In this document: positions 1 through 10,636 of the stretch, piece after piece
Numbering within the stretch: position 1 is the first letter of the stretch
Layout: every line of letters starts with the position of its first letter
NCBI GenBank assembly: GCA_905221605.1
Contig: CAJNDS010000846.1
Location: forward strand, 56,001 to 120,000
Direction: 5' to 3'
Length of the DNA: 64,000 bases
Source of the DNA: Symbiodinium natans
Lineage: Eukaryota > Sar > Dinophyceae > Suessiales > Symbiodiniaceae
Notes under the pieces: generated by a model
Seen by the model: the letters and a program-made list of their open reading frames with translations, nothing else
The model's database searches: none
What the model was told of the DNA's origin: nothing
Made by a program: the position numbers and the translations under genes

Positions 1-201
1 GGCCCTAAACCCTCAACCCAAATCCCTGACCCTTACATCCAAACACGTCAACACTCAAGCGGGAAGGATTTAGGTTTGAGGGTTGACAAAGAGCAGCTAC
101 CTTTATTGAGATTCGTTTGAGGGCTGAGAGGGGGGTGTAGGGGCTAAATCTAATCGGTCCTCTTCTCCCTGGACAATGCGAAATGAACCTGAAAATGGAA
201 A

Positions 202-1024
202 TTAGGTTGGGCAACCGGGTCGATGAGCCTGCTCGGCGAAGTACTTTGTGCTTGACACGCGCTCCCCGCACCTGCAGAAGCTGAGAGTAGGTTTGGGGAC
301 CAAATGAACCCAGAATCCGTACTTAGGTGTCTGGACTGCCCCCAACACCATAAGAAACCCCGTTTAGGGCTCATTTCGAATGTTCACGCCCATGTCCTCA
401 ATTCAGCAGGATCAAGCTGCAGACCGAATCAGCTTCATCTCTAGCCGCGCAGGACAGGGAGAAGATGCATGCCCCAGACACCCCAGACACTGCTCCACCG
501 GCCCTAAACCCTAAACATCCCTAAACCCTAAGCCCTAAGCCCTAAACCCTAAACCCTCAACCAAGAGGAAGCCCAGAAAGGCAGGGAGGTGAACCACAAG
601 GGCATGCAGCAAGTGTGGCTCTTCCTTTCTCCTTTTGCTCGGGGGCGGAGGTCCCCTTGCCATTCGAGCCGACTGAGGCCTCTGGCAAAGCGCAAGAGAC
701 CCCTGGCTCGCAGAGCCCAGATGTTCGATCTGAGGGGGGCTATTAGTATTACTACTATTATTATGATTATTATTATTGTTATCATGATTATTATTTCTAT
801 AAATTCATGATTTATATGATGTATCTGGTGGCTAAGCTTATCTAAGCTTTGAAGCCCGACACGCTCCACTTCAAAGACGGAATGCTAAAACTCCAAGGCG
901 AATATCCTTGGGAAGAGCTTCGGCTTCGGGCTTGAAGAAGTTCGGCTTCTGGTTTCGGATGTTTGGGAGGGGAGGCGGTTGGCTTAGGGGTTGGCAGGTG
1001 GAAGCGGCCAGTTAGGCTGCCCAT
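202..1024 (-). CDS. Hypothetical protein, 4-exon model, 159 aa
   Basis: Exons (minus): 848-1024 (ATG, proline/lysine-rich MGSLTGRFHLPTPKPTASPP), 562-729, 425-489, 202-271 (TAA). Total 480 nt; donors GC, GT, GT; phases join. The acceptor of exon 2 has a clear pyrimidine tract. Exon 2 ends in a hydrophobic run (LLHALVVHLPAFLGFLL), which would make a single membrane segment. No family recognised. Exon 1 could instead be a stand-alone 60-codon frame ending at 842. Confidence 0.4.
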
Positions 1025-1140
1025 CTACGTCTCAAAGCACCCTAGCAGCTAACAGGGGAGTTTGCGAAAATAAGGAGCCCCTCAATCTACACCCCAAATA
1101 GTAGGATCCCTTTATAAAAAAGGACCCCAATGAGGTACCC

Positions 1141-1314
1141 CTATTCTCGTAACCCCCACAAAGATGACCCAAAGCGTGCAAAGCGAGCGGACGAGTCACG
1201 GCTGTCGCGGCGCAACGCCGGACAACTCTTACGAAAACGACGACCGCACATCGTGTGCTGTATGTTCTTACGGCAGAAAGCCGAAGGCACAGAAACCGAG
1301 GCATGCAATGCCAT
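1141..1314 (-). CDS. Small arginine-rich ORF or exon, 57 aa
   Basis: The minus frame is open from upstream of an ATG at 1314 to a TAG at 1141. It reads MALHASVSVPSAFC and continues into a serine/arginine-rich tail. A GTAAGA donor follows the first 15 codons, so it may be an exon rather than a full gene. Its stop lies at the edge of an inverted-repeat element (about 1066-1145). No function can be assigned. Confidence 0.3.
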   Translation of the reverse strand: MALHASVSVPSAFCRKNIQHTMCGRRFRKSCPALRRDSRDSSARFARFGSSLWGLRE

Positions 1315-1700
1315 TTCGCGTGATGATATTCCTGACTGTAACCCACATCAGATATCACAGACCCCCTCTGATCCTCACCCAGAGGGCTGAGGGTGCCGTG
1401 CAAGCCGGTACGCTTTCTTTGTACAATTGGGAGCTGCTGTTTTTGGGACGTGCCATTTGAATGACTTTCTCCCCTTAAAGGTACAGTACCCTTGGGCCCC
1501 TATCGGGGGGTTGGAAAGCTTTTCGCCAGGTCTTAGCGCTCAGGGCGTGGGGCCTGGGGTTTTACCCTTTAATGAGACTTTGGCTTAGGGTTCTGAATTC
1601 GTGCACACATATGCTTATACAACCTGATGGCTCTCACACTACAGCTACGTCGATGGCAGGCCACAAGAATTACGCAGCCGAAATGATGACTTGCATCGAA

Positions 1701-4700
1701 TTACGCGCTGGTGGGGCTCCGCACTGGAACGTGCCAAGTGGTCAGCACGAGCCAGCCGCACAACTTTACTCAGGGGGAGCTGTAGTGCCTAGACCCTTAC
1801 GAAGCCACAAGCGTACAGGTTTGAACACAAACTTCAATTCCAGATCATGAAGAGGGCTTGGCTCACCCCGCACCCCCCCCAAACATTCGCGTTGGCCCCG
1901 GCGCTCTTCTTGAACGGAAGATGTGAACATTAGGCCCTCAGGCCTTTTAGGCCCTTAAGGCCTCCCAGTCCCATTCTCCAGAGCCCAAATCCTGCCTTGT
2001 TAGGGTTTAGGGTTTAGGGTTTAGGGTTTAGGGTTTAGGGTTTAGGGTTTAGGGTTTAGGGTTTCAGGGTTTATAAGGGATAAGGGTTTAGGGTTTAGGT
2101 TGTTTGCAAGCGAAGGCTACCAAGTGCTCTGCGCGACTCGCTTCCAAAGCAGTTCACCGACGAATGGTAATTCTTCTCGGTTGGCCCATGGGTCCGTTTA
2201 GGGTTTAGGCTTGAGGGTTTAGGGTTTAGAAACGATCCTCTTCACTACACCCCGAAGAAAGAGAATATGACATTGCTCAAGGGACTCCCTGCAACGCAAA
2301 CCCTCAAAAAAACCCTAAACCCTAAACCCTAAACCCTAAACCCTAGACCCTAAACCCCTAGACCCCTAGACCCTAAACCCTAAACCCTAAACCCTCCCAA
2401 GGGCCTACCTAGGCCTGGGTACCGCACTCACAGGTTGGTGTGCTCTCTTTGAGTCACGGGAAGACAGCGGCCACTGCAGCAAGCGCTTCACCGTTTAGGG
2501 TTTAGGGTTTAGGGTTTAGGGTTTGGGGTTTAGGGTTTAGGGTTTGGAGTTTGGGGTTTGGGGTTTAGGGTTTAGGGTTACACACTGGGCTCTTTGATTA
2601 GCATGTGTGTTTTGGGCTTAGGGTTGAGGGCTTAGGGTCTGCGGTGGGTAGTATTGCTATATAAAGACGACAATCTGGGTAATCATTTAGACAGCCAGCA
2701 ACATGTATTGGTCCAGCATGAAAGAAAGCGCAAGCTTCAGGTAATCAAAGCACACAGGCACCACGAGAATGCAACAGCACGCTAATACCCTGATACCCTA
2801 ACACCCCCAAACATGCACTGATGCAAACCCTGATCCCCCTAAACATATCTAAGGATTGAGCACCTGCAGGTTCAATTGCCCGGAGTGAGGGTCAAAGGCT
2901 AGCAATCATCGCACAAGGCTTGCAGTTCGTGGCTGTGAGCCTGTGAGTGCCAGCAAGATCCGAAAATCCCAGGGCCCACATAAATTCCGAGGGCCGAAGC
3001 GCATATTCCTTGCAGTAGAGCGCGTCAATCTCGAAGTTCGAGGCGTAGCACAGAAAAGGCAAACCCTCCGTCTTTTCAACATCGAGCCCCGATCGTCATC
3101 TGTGCTCCATAAAAGCATCTGGGCCTTTACGTTTTTTGGGGGTGGGGGGGTAGCTTTATCGGGGGTTTTTCTTCTATAAGGGGATCCTACTATTTGGGGG
3201 TCTATATTATTTGGGGTCCGCTGTTTTCGTCCACCACCCAAAAAAAACACTCTCATGGTAGTTCTTCTTGGCCAGAGACTGAAGACTGGCTTAGGGTCCT
3301 ATATACCCCAAAAGGGAGTACGGAATGACCCTATCTATCACTTTAAGGGAGTATATAGGTACCTCATTGCCTCATTCCCTACTAAGGACCGTACTTGACC
3401 TTATTTGTGGAGCAGGGCTCCTGTAGTATCTGAGGCCCTCAACCCATAGCCTACTTCTGAAACGCAAGAGGTTTTTTTTGTTGTTCAGGGTTTAGGGTTT
3501 AGGGTTTGGGGTTTAAGGTACCCAGTGACAGCCAAGGAAGGAGATGTGCAAGGCTGCGCGACACTCCTCGGATGCATGCAACGTCTGCAGGCTCACGCCT
3601 GCTCGTTTACAGAGGTCCAGCCAATCGCCACGGAGATGATTCACTCGGATGGACCCCCAAACTAAAATCCTCGAGGCCCTGGACCTAAACTCCCGAAACA
3701 GCCTTAACTAAACCCTCTTCAACCCCCAAAATCGTAAACCTTAAGCCCTACAAACCCTTAGCGTTCAATCCCATGCACCCACGCCAACTTCAACCTCGAG
3801 TCAGGTCATGACCCCCCCCACCCCGAACTCAACCACCCATATGCCACCCTCCGCCCCCCCGCCCCCCCCCCCCCCTCCCCCAAACCCCCTGCTACTATCC
3901 CGGCCTGGCCCTGAACCCCTTCTTGAAGCCCTACGAAGCGTGGACCTGCAACACCCCGATGCGGCAGAAAGGGGCTTGGCAGGCTTTGCCTGCGCCTTCC
4001 AGACTTTCCGCCTCGCTACGTTAGGGTTTTCGGGTTGAGAGTTAGGGCCAGGGTTTGTGTTAAAGTCGGGTTTATAAGCTTCAAGCCTGAGGCCTAGAGC
4101 CTAAAGCCTGAAGCCTCAAGAAGCCTAAAGCCTAAAGCCTAAAGCCTAAAGCCTCAAGCCTAAACCCTAAACCCAACCCTCCCACCTTGGCAAAGGCTTT
4201 GGCCCTATCAAGCCGCACTTTCGGGCCGGACTTGCTTGTCCAGTTCTGGCGAGGCTCGAACAGAACAATGCTCGCAGTATTACCCTAAACCCTAAACCCT
4301 AAACCCTAAACCCTAAAGCCTAAAGCCTAAAGCCTAAAGCCTCAAGCCTCAAGCCTAAAGCCTCAAGCCTAAAGCCTAAACCTCTATTACATGTATAATG
4401 TAAATGTTGGGGAGTTACCGGGCAAGGTCGTATTTTTACTGGGCAAAGTCGTTTGGTCCAAAAAACGACCTTGTGCCCAGAAAAAATATGACCGTCAGGC
4501 CCCGAAGGGCATGTTTTTACTGGGCAAGGTCATATTCTTACTGGGCAAGGAAATGTTTTTACTGGGCAAGGTTATGTTTTTGCTGGGCAAGGTTATTTTT
4601 TCTGGGCAAGGATATATTTTTTTCTGGGCAAGGTCGTTCGGTCCAAAAAACGACCTTGTGCCCAGTAAAAATATAACCTTCGGGCGCCGAAGGTCATACT

Positions 4701-6200
4701 TTTGCTGGGCGCCCACCCCGCCGAGTAAGAATATGCCCAGTAAGAATATGACCTTCGGGCCCCAAAGGACATATTTTACTGGGCGCCCACCCCGCCCAGT
4801 AAAAATATTTTAATGGGCTCTGGGCTGGCTTTAGGGCTCAGGGCCTACTCTGTTTTTGGGCTTTAGGGCCTTAATGCTTTAGGGTTTAGGGCCCACCCTG
4901 GGCTGGCACGCCCCGGGACAAATGTCCCGCGGGTCTTGGTGGCTCTTTCTGCCCCATTCTTATCCGTAACAAATCCTACTCCCGGGTCTTGGTGGCTGCA
5001 TTGGTGGCTCTTTCTGGCGCACTCTTATCCGTAACAAATCGTACTCCCGGGTCTTGGTGTCTTGGTGGCTCTTTCTGGCCCACTCTTATCCATAAGAAAT
5101 CGTACTCCCGGGTCTTAGTGGCTCTTTCCAGCCGACTCTTATCCGTAACAAATCATACTCCCGGGTCTTGGTGGCTCTTTCTGGCCAATTCTTATCCATA
5201 CCAATCGTACTCCCGCATCTTTGTGGCTTTTGCTGGCCCACTCTTATCCGTAACAAATCGTACTCCCGGGTCTTGGTGGCTCTTTCGGGAAGCTCCGTGA
5301 CAACCTGTCCCGGGGACCCGGGAATTCAAATTTAGACCCTAGATAGTGGCACACCAGGCAAATTTGACCTTTTATCCTGGGGCACTAAGCCCACTCTATG
5401 ATGGGCTTCAGAATTTTATCTATCTTGTCGCCTGAAAATAAGAATGTAAAAGCTGTAAGAAAATATTTCCGAATGTTGTGGGGTTCTTTGGGCGGGTGGG
5501 TATTTTCCAACGCTCGAGTAATTGCTTAACTAGTGAATGCTTGAACTTGAGATGCTGAACCCTAAACCCTAAACCGAAAGGCCGAGGGCTCTGAGATCGG
5601 GAGCTTTTCTGCTGACGGGCTCGAGAGCGGCTGCTTTGGCGAAAGCTTTGGGGAATTGCTGTCTGCAACACAGAACTCGGAACTTACGAAAAACCCTGAA
5701 CCCTAAACCCTCAACCCTAAACCTTAAAGAAACCTGCATACCCTCAAGCCAAAGATAATTACAATGGTTGAGGTCACTTTCCATCTGTTCAGAGTACACA
5801 TGCTCTTCCTTTGGCAGAGGAAAGTCTGGTACATTGGAAGATCTCGGCCGCTACTTTCCCTGTTTTGCAGGGAGCAGAGAATTCTGCATGCAAGGCGCAG
5901 AACATGGCACTCTTCTCATACCTACAGAGTGCTCTAAAACAGCATCCTGTATGGAGTCTTGGCGAGAACCACAAAAGACACGACTCGTTTCGCTTCCTGG
6001 AAAAAGACACGCGAATCCCCAAAGACCAGTACAGGCTTAGTCTGTCAACGCCCCAAGCTCTCTCTTTCCCTCTCTCCCATCTTTCTCTCTGTAGGTATAT
6101 GCAAAGGTTCTGCAAAAATGTCATACTTTTGTATTCTTATGCACATATGCAATATCTCTATATATATATATATATGTGTGTGTGTGTAATCACACACACA

Positions 6201-6239
<39 letters not shown>

Positions 6240-6323
6240 GTATGCATATGTTTATCACATGGCTTTGCATGGTAGTTCTTGTTTGTGAACATCGCGGAAT
6301 GTGGCTTCTGCTTCAATCTCCAT
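1701..6323 (-). CDS. Hypothetical membrane protein, 13-exon model, 375 aa
   Basis: Model exons (minus): 6259-6323 (start, MEIEAEATFRDVHKQELP), 5922-5992, 5734-5825, 5575-5658, 4186-4284, 3935-4011, 3522-3669, 2951-3071, 2693-2781, 2432-2485, 2121-2172, 1801-1908, 1701-1768 (TAA). The sum is 1128 nt with consistent phases. The strongest coding stretches are HLRGDWLDLCKRAGVSLQTL, NFEIDALYCKEYALRPSEF, the hydrophobic CILVVPVCFDYLKLALSFML, and DSIQDAVLEHSV. Two or three hydrophobic segments near the C-terminus suggest an integral membrane protein. No family is recognised. Introns contain a TA/TG microsatellite, the 4.4-5.3 kb repeat blocks and inverted-repeat elements. The central exons are better supported than the first and last. 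Confidence 0.45.
4391..4810. repeat. Degenerate tandem/inverted repeat (ACTGGGCAAGGTCATATTTTT-type units)
   Basis: About 20-nt units built on TACTGGGCAAGG alternate with T-rich spacers. The block also contains the motif CCAAAAAACGACCTTGTGCCCAG and its complement, so it can fold on itself. Open frames here spell only repeated FLLGK words and are not genes. Confidence 0.7.
4930..5295. repeat. Minisatellite, about 53-bp unit, six to seven copies
   Basis: Units contain GGTCTTGGTGGCTCTTTCTGG and CTCTTATCCGTAACAAATCG followed by TACTCCCG. Copies vary by a few bases and small insertions. It lies inside the long intron 4185-5574 gap of the upstream model gene. Confidence 0.8.
6150..6245. repeat. TA/TG dinucleotide microsatellite
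   Basis: (TA)n-(TG)n-(CA)n-(TA)n, able to form a hairpin; lies in the first intron of the 1701-6323 model. Similar AT-rich tracts: 29180-29205, 45330-45405, 46780-46845, 53115-53190 and 59438-59525. Confidence 0.9.
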
Positions 6324-6545
6324 TTCCCGAGAAAAACACCTCCGGTATGTGTAGCATACATGTGCATGGTGCACGAATTCGCAGAGGCAGGAAGATGTTC
6401 AGCTAGACTCACGATGGGCATCAAAGCTTAATGATAAGTTGCTGACAGAAATAGAAAGCCCTTCTTTCAGTGCACAGGGCACACTACACAGGAGATTCGG
6501 TCAACTCAAAAGGGTCGTGAGTCTAAGCCGAAGGCCGAGATGATC

Positions 6546-8559
6546 CTAGAGAAGCTGCGACCGTGCGGCAGGGATCATGTTCTGGGCCAGGATACCAGGG
6601 AGGGCCTCACGAACACTCGTCAACCGCGCACTGCCCTGTCATGACTTACTGTTAGTAGGGAATGGGGGAACGAGGTACCCTATATAATCCTTAAAGGGCA
6701 TATATAGGGCCCTAATTCCCTCATTCCCAGCTAACGCAAAATGAAGGCTCAACAGGAAGAGCGCACGAACCAAAAGCCACAAACCCTGCGCCTTCGTGGC
6801 AGCCCTCTGGTCCAAAACCACCACCTGTTGAGGAGAGGATGGGAAGCAGCTTCTCTGAAGTAAGGCTTAGGGTTTAGGGTTTAGGGTTTAGGGTTTAGGG
6901 TTTAGGGTCTAGGGTTTAGGGTCTAGGGTTTAGGGTTTAGGGTTTAGGGTTTAAGGCTTATAGCTTTAGGGTTGAGGGCTCAGGGCAAATAGGGTTGAAG
7001 GTTTTGGGCTTCGTGTGTTGGGTCTTTGGGCGAACAAAAACCCTAAACCACACCTACCTGGCAGCAGGCAAGCAACAGCCACAGAAAGGCGACGGTGAAC
7101 TGGTTTAGGGTTTAGGGTTTAGGGTTAAGGTTTTAGGGTTTGGGGTTCAACTTCAGCGAGTCATGCTCGGAGCCCTAAGGCAATGCCCCGAAGACGTTCC
7201 CTGAATAATCTCCTCGTTTGGCCCTTATATTCCTTTAGAGGATCTTATGCAAGGGTCCCCAAACCCTAAACCCCAAACCCCAAACCCCAAACCCCAAAAT
7301 CCTAAACCCTAAACCCTAAACCCTAAACCCTAAACCCTAAACCCTAAACCCTAAACCCTAAACCCTAAACCCTAAACCCCAAACCGAGGGGTACAACCCT
7401 AGGGTCCAAGACAGAGCCCCATGATCAACAGACTGCCTCAATGCCAAGCCTTAGTTGCGTCCTTCAACTCTTTGCTTAGGCTATAGGGTTTAGGGTTTAG
7501 GGTTTAGGGTATAGGGTATAGGGTATAGGGCTTAGGGTTTAGGGTTTAGGGTTTAGGGTTTTTTCAGTTTAGAGTTTAGGGTTTCGGCAACCTGCACCCC
7601 TCCCCACACTCCTCACCCCTCCCTACTCCCCCCGTTCACCTCCTTGCTTCGGCAGACGAACTTCTGATACTTCTCCTGTGTGCTTTGGGGCTTGGATTTT
7701 TAGGGTTTAGGGTTTAGGGTATAGGGTTTAGGGTTTAGGGTTCAGGCTTAGGGCATTCCCACAACCTTTAAACTCTAGACCCTTAACCTCCAAGGGGTTA
7801 AGGGGCTTGGGAGTTCGGCACGCTTGGGGTGTACCGTCAGGAACCATGGGGCTCTCAGAGGCTCAGTAGCAAGCTGAGTGAGCTGGGATGTTTCTCTGAA
7901 TTCACCGAGAACAAAGCCCGTTTTGGGGTTAAGTAGGGTTTATGGTTTCGGTCCAGGGAATTCAGGGGGGGTTTGGGGCCTGGTGAGTTAGACTGAAGGG
8001 CGTTCTCACCAAAATCTCCGTGCTCACAGGAACGGAAAGCCTCCAAAAGACAGGGAGAGCTGGAACAAACCTGCGGGACCACCCTAAACCCTAAACCCTA
8101 AACCCTAAACCCTAAACCCTTGTCTGGTTCCACAACCTGTGAGTAAACCCCTAAGCCCTAAACCAGTCTCGACCGCATGAGGTGCCCGACCCCGTCTGCG
8201 GCGCGGGGAGCTCCAAAAGCTTATAAGGGTTTAGGGTTTAGGGTTTGGGTTTTAGGGTTTCCTTTCTGTAGGGTTTAGGGTATATCCCTCACAGTCCTGA
8301 CTGCTGCTGTCCAGCATCTCCGCCAGATGACTAAGGTTTCGAACCTGCCAGGGTTTGGGGTTCACGTCTGGTGTGAAGCTCTGGGCGCTGAAACTGGGTC
8401 ACAGGGAAAACCAGTTTAGGGTTTAGGGTTTAAAGTTTAGGGGTTAGGATTTAGGCGCCTAGTGGTTTAGGTGATAGGGTTGTTTAGGCTTCAGGCGGAC
8501 GGGAGGCTTGAGAAAGCATGGTGGTGCCAGGTACTTCCGCCATTTTGAACCGAGAACAT
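6546..8559 (-). CDS. Hypothetical protein with one C-terminal membrane segment, 11-exon model, 179 aa
   Basis: Model exons (minus): 8501-8559 with the ATG, 8366-8393, 8293-8344, 8164-8219, 8010-8070, 7835-7893, 7640-7675, 7445-7467, 7167-7200, 7058-7099, 6546-6635 with TAG. They total 540 nt and join in phase with GT or GC donors. The clearest pieces are VRNLSHLAEMLDSSSQD, ETSQLTQLATEPLRAPWFLT, EKYQKFVCRSKE, the hydrophobic FTVAFLWLLLACC and SARLTSVREALPGILAQNM. A single membrane span near the C-terminus fits a tail-anchored or type II protein. I recognise no family. Introns carry TTTAGGG arrays, and the last intron carries an inverted-repeat element (6651-6735). Because other frames are open in several exons, individual exons may be wrong. 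Confidence 0.5.
6651..6735. mobile_element. Inverted-repeat introner-like element, family I
   Basis: Ends are GTTAGTAGGGAATGGGGGAA and its near complement (TCCCTCATTCCCAGCTAAC), with a TATA-rich centre. It sits inside the last intron of the 6546-8559 model gene. On either strand the ends offer GT and, with the flanking base pair, AG splice dinucleotides. Confidence 0.6.
7256..7386. repeat. CCCTAAA/CCCCAAA array
   Basis: Begins with CCCCAAA units and turns into perfect CCCTAAA units. Similar shorter arrays occur at 1999-2055, 2305-2395, 2493-2577, 6866-6955, 12838-12901, 17765-17878, 19365-19460, 20880-20985, 21170-21236, 25721-25785, 36185-36238, 46984-47056, 52760-52825, 55311-55380, 58509-58563 and many more. 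Confidence 0.9.
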
Positions 8560-9030
8560 GAGATCACGAAATTAAAGGATCCTAAACTGACAAAAAAACG
8601 AACCCTCAACCGCAACCCCAAAACCCTACATGCCCTATAGACCGAACAAAGCCCTATAATGAACCCCAGCGAAAAGACTTACAACCCTGGAAATATTGGG
8701 CAAGAAAGTTGCGGACGAAGGCGCGAAAACATACAGCGAGAAGAGTCAATATACGTGAGGCTGCGCGGCCACCACGTTTCAGCCACCATGCCCTTATACA
8801 CTCACCGTTAAAACCGAAAAGCCGAAACCACCTGGAACCGAACCGGATGCTTGCCCAAAACACCGCAGGCGGGCTTCTACTTGATGTTGTCGGCCATCTG
8901 CAAGAAAACGAAACTCGATCGAAATGGTGCTTTGTGTTACATGAAACTTCTGACTGTCATTCATTTCGCCTTCGAAGAGTGGTTCGAGCTGGCCCTTTCG
9001 CGCAGCTCGGAACCCGTCGGGCTCACTCAA

Positions 9031-10497
9031 TCACGTCGGGCGCCAGTCGGCGGACAAGTAGCCCCCTGTCGAACCGCGACAGTCGTCCTCGGTCTTACAT
9101 CCGCATACCTTCTTGTCGAAGGTGCCAGAGCTGGTCGTGATACCATAGCGATCCACGAAATCGTCAAAGCTGCCCAGCATGTCACCATAGGGTCCTTGCC
9201 AACACTCGTGGAAGACATCCTCAAACCCCTTGCTCTTGCTCTTGTCAGGCATGCTTTGTTGCCAGGCTTTCTTCTTGCTGAAGGCAAAATACTTCAAGAC
9301 TGTCCGAGTGCTCCATTCATGCCACTGCCCTGACTTGGCCTGTGTGCACATGTCTTCCATACACATGTCCTGCACAATCGGCACCGTATCGTTCCAAAGT
9401 TGGTCTCCCGTCTTAACATCGCAGTACCTGGATATGGGGGTTTCCGATATTCGGGGGTACCTTATGGGGGGGGGGGGGGGGTCCTTTCTTATAGGGGAAT
9501 CCTACTATTTGGGGGGTCGGTCTATTCTAGGGGCCCCCTATTTTCGTAGACCCCTATAATGAAAGCACTTGAGAAAACCCCAGCATCACCAAGTTGTGAA
9601 CACCGTCCGTCATTGGGATGGTCATGGATGTCCCGTCATCGGGGTTGATCATGGTTGATGATCTTGGCCACACATCGACTAACCATAGTGAGGGGCTTCC
9701 ATACATGGAGGTACCGCCAACATGATGGTCCATGACCCTAACCCTAAACCCTAAACCCTAAACCCTAAACCCTAAACCCTAAACCCTAAACCCTAAACCC
9801 TAAACCCTAAACCCTAAACCCTAAACCCTAAACCCTAAACCCTAAACCCCTTCTTGACCGTCCCCACCTCGGTGTTCGAGTATCTTTGACGTAGAGCGTG
9901 CACTTCCCTCCGGACAGTCGAGGTGCCAAGAACCTGACTGTTGGTAGGGAATGGGAGAATGAGGCACCCTATAGTATATAGGGTTTAGGGTTTAGGGTTT
10001 TATATAGTCCCTTAAAGTGTATAATATAGGGCCCTATTTCCGCTCATTCCCTGCTAACCATCAGCAAGGAACTCGTATCGTTGTGGGAGGTTCCAGGGAG
10101 TCCTTGTCCAATGTAGAAACTTCTCGAAGAATGGGAAGAAGCCGACATACTTCTCGCAGTTTTCCGGCTCCATATTGGTGATCTCATAGCGGAAGTAGCT
10201 CCAAGTAGCCGTGCTATCTCCTCCAAAATCCCAAAGCTGCTTCACGGTGTAGTTGCTTGGAAGCAAATGCCTAGGGTTTAGGGTTTAGGGTTTAGGGTTT
10301 AGGGTAGGACGCACAAGTTGAACTAGGTCTGAAACATTGTTGAATCACAACAAAGTCTGAAGGTGTTGAACCCAAGCCTGCCTCCCAGAGCAGTTCATGG
10401 GCTCGTATGTTTCCTTGACGGGGTCCAGATCGGCATTCTGGACGCGAACGGCGCCAGCGGCTGCAAGGGCGCTGAACGCAAGCAGCATGGTGACCAT
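9031..10497 (-). CDS. Secreted protein of unknown function, 4 exons, 272 aa
   Basis: I read four minus-strand exons: 10382-10497, 10059-10270, 9585-9678 and 9031-9427. Their lengths sum to 819 nt and the phases (2, 1, 2) join without a stop. Donors are GC, GT and GC; all acceptors are AG. The start ATG opens a typical signal peptide (MVTMLLAFSALAAAGA), so the product is probably secreted or enters the endomembrane system. The mature part is rich in aromatic residues and has cysteines in a late cluster (VCGCKTEDDC near the C-terminus), suggesting disulfides. No family was recognised. Intron 1 holds five TTTAGGG units, intron 2 an inverted-repeat element plus a long CCCTAAA array, and intron 3 is almost wholly one inverted-repeat element. 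The same frame stays open past the TGA to about 8806. Exon 4 is certain as coding; the splice points are inferred. Confidence 0.75.
9434..9558. mobile_element. Inverted-repeat element family II filling an intron
   Basis: TIR-like ends around GTTTCCGATATTCGGGGGTACC and GGGGCCCCCTATTTTCGTAG, with a G tract and TCCTACTATTTGGGG inside. It makes up most of intron 3 (9428-9584) of the secreted-protein gene. Similar elements: about 1066-1145, 3140-3232, 12106-12213 and 12694-12768. Confidence 0.6.
9737..9848. repeat. CCCTAAA array, about 16 units, in intron 2 of the secreted-protein gene
   Basis: Near-perfect heptamers in CCCTAAA orientation on the plus strand. On the minus (sense) strand they read TTTAGGG, so each unit contains both GT and AG. 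Confidence 0.95.
9940..10058. mobile_element. Inverted-repeat element family I with nested TTTAGGG insert
   Basis: Left end GTTGGTAGGGAATGGGAGAA, right end CGCTCATTCCCTGCTAACC. Its right end coincides with the 5' splice site of intron 2 of the secreted-protein gene (donor GTTAGC on the minus strand). The centre holds about 2.7 TTTAGGG units flanked by TATATAG on both sides. Confidence 0.6.
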
Positions 10498-10636
10498 GGT
10501 CGCAAGTCGCACATGAAATGAAGTCGTTCACCGACAAACAGACTAGCTGCTCCTCAGAGCTCGAGACAGCGCCGGTTTCCGCAAAACATTTCGGAAGTGC
10601 AATGCACGAGTCGGCTTGAATGGTAAACCCTAAACC

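Noticed and set aside
4391-4813. 140-codon frame with FLLGK repeats
   Set aside because: Translation of a tandem repeat; both strands are equally open.
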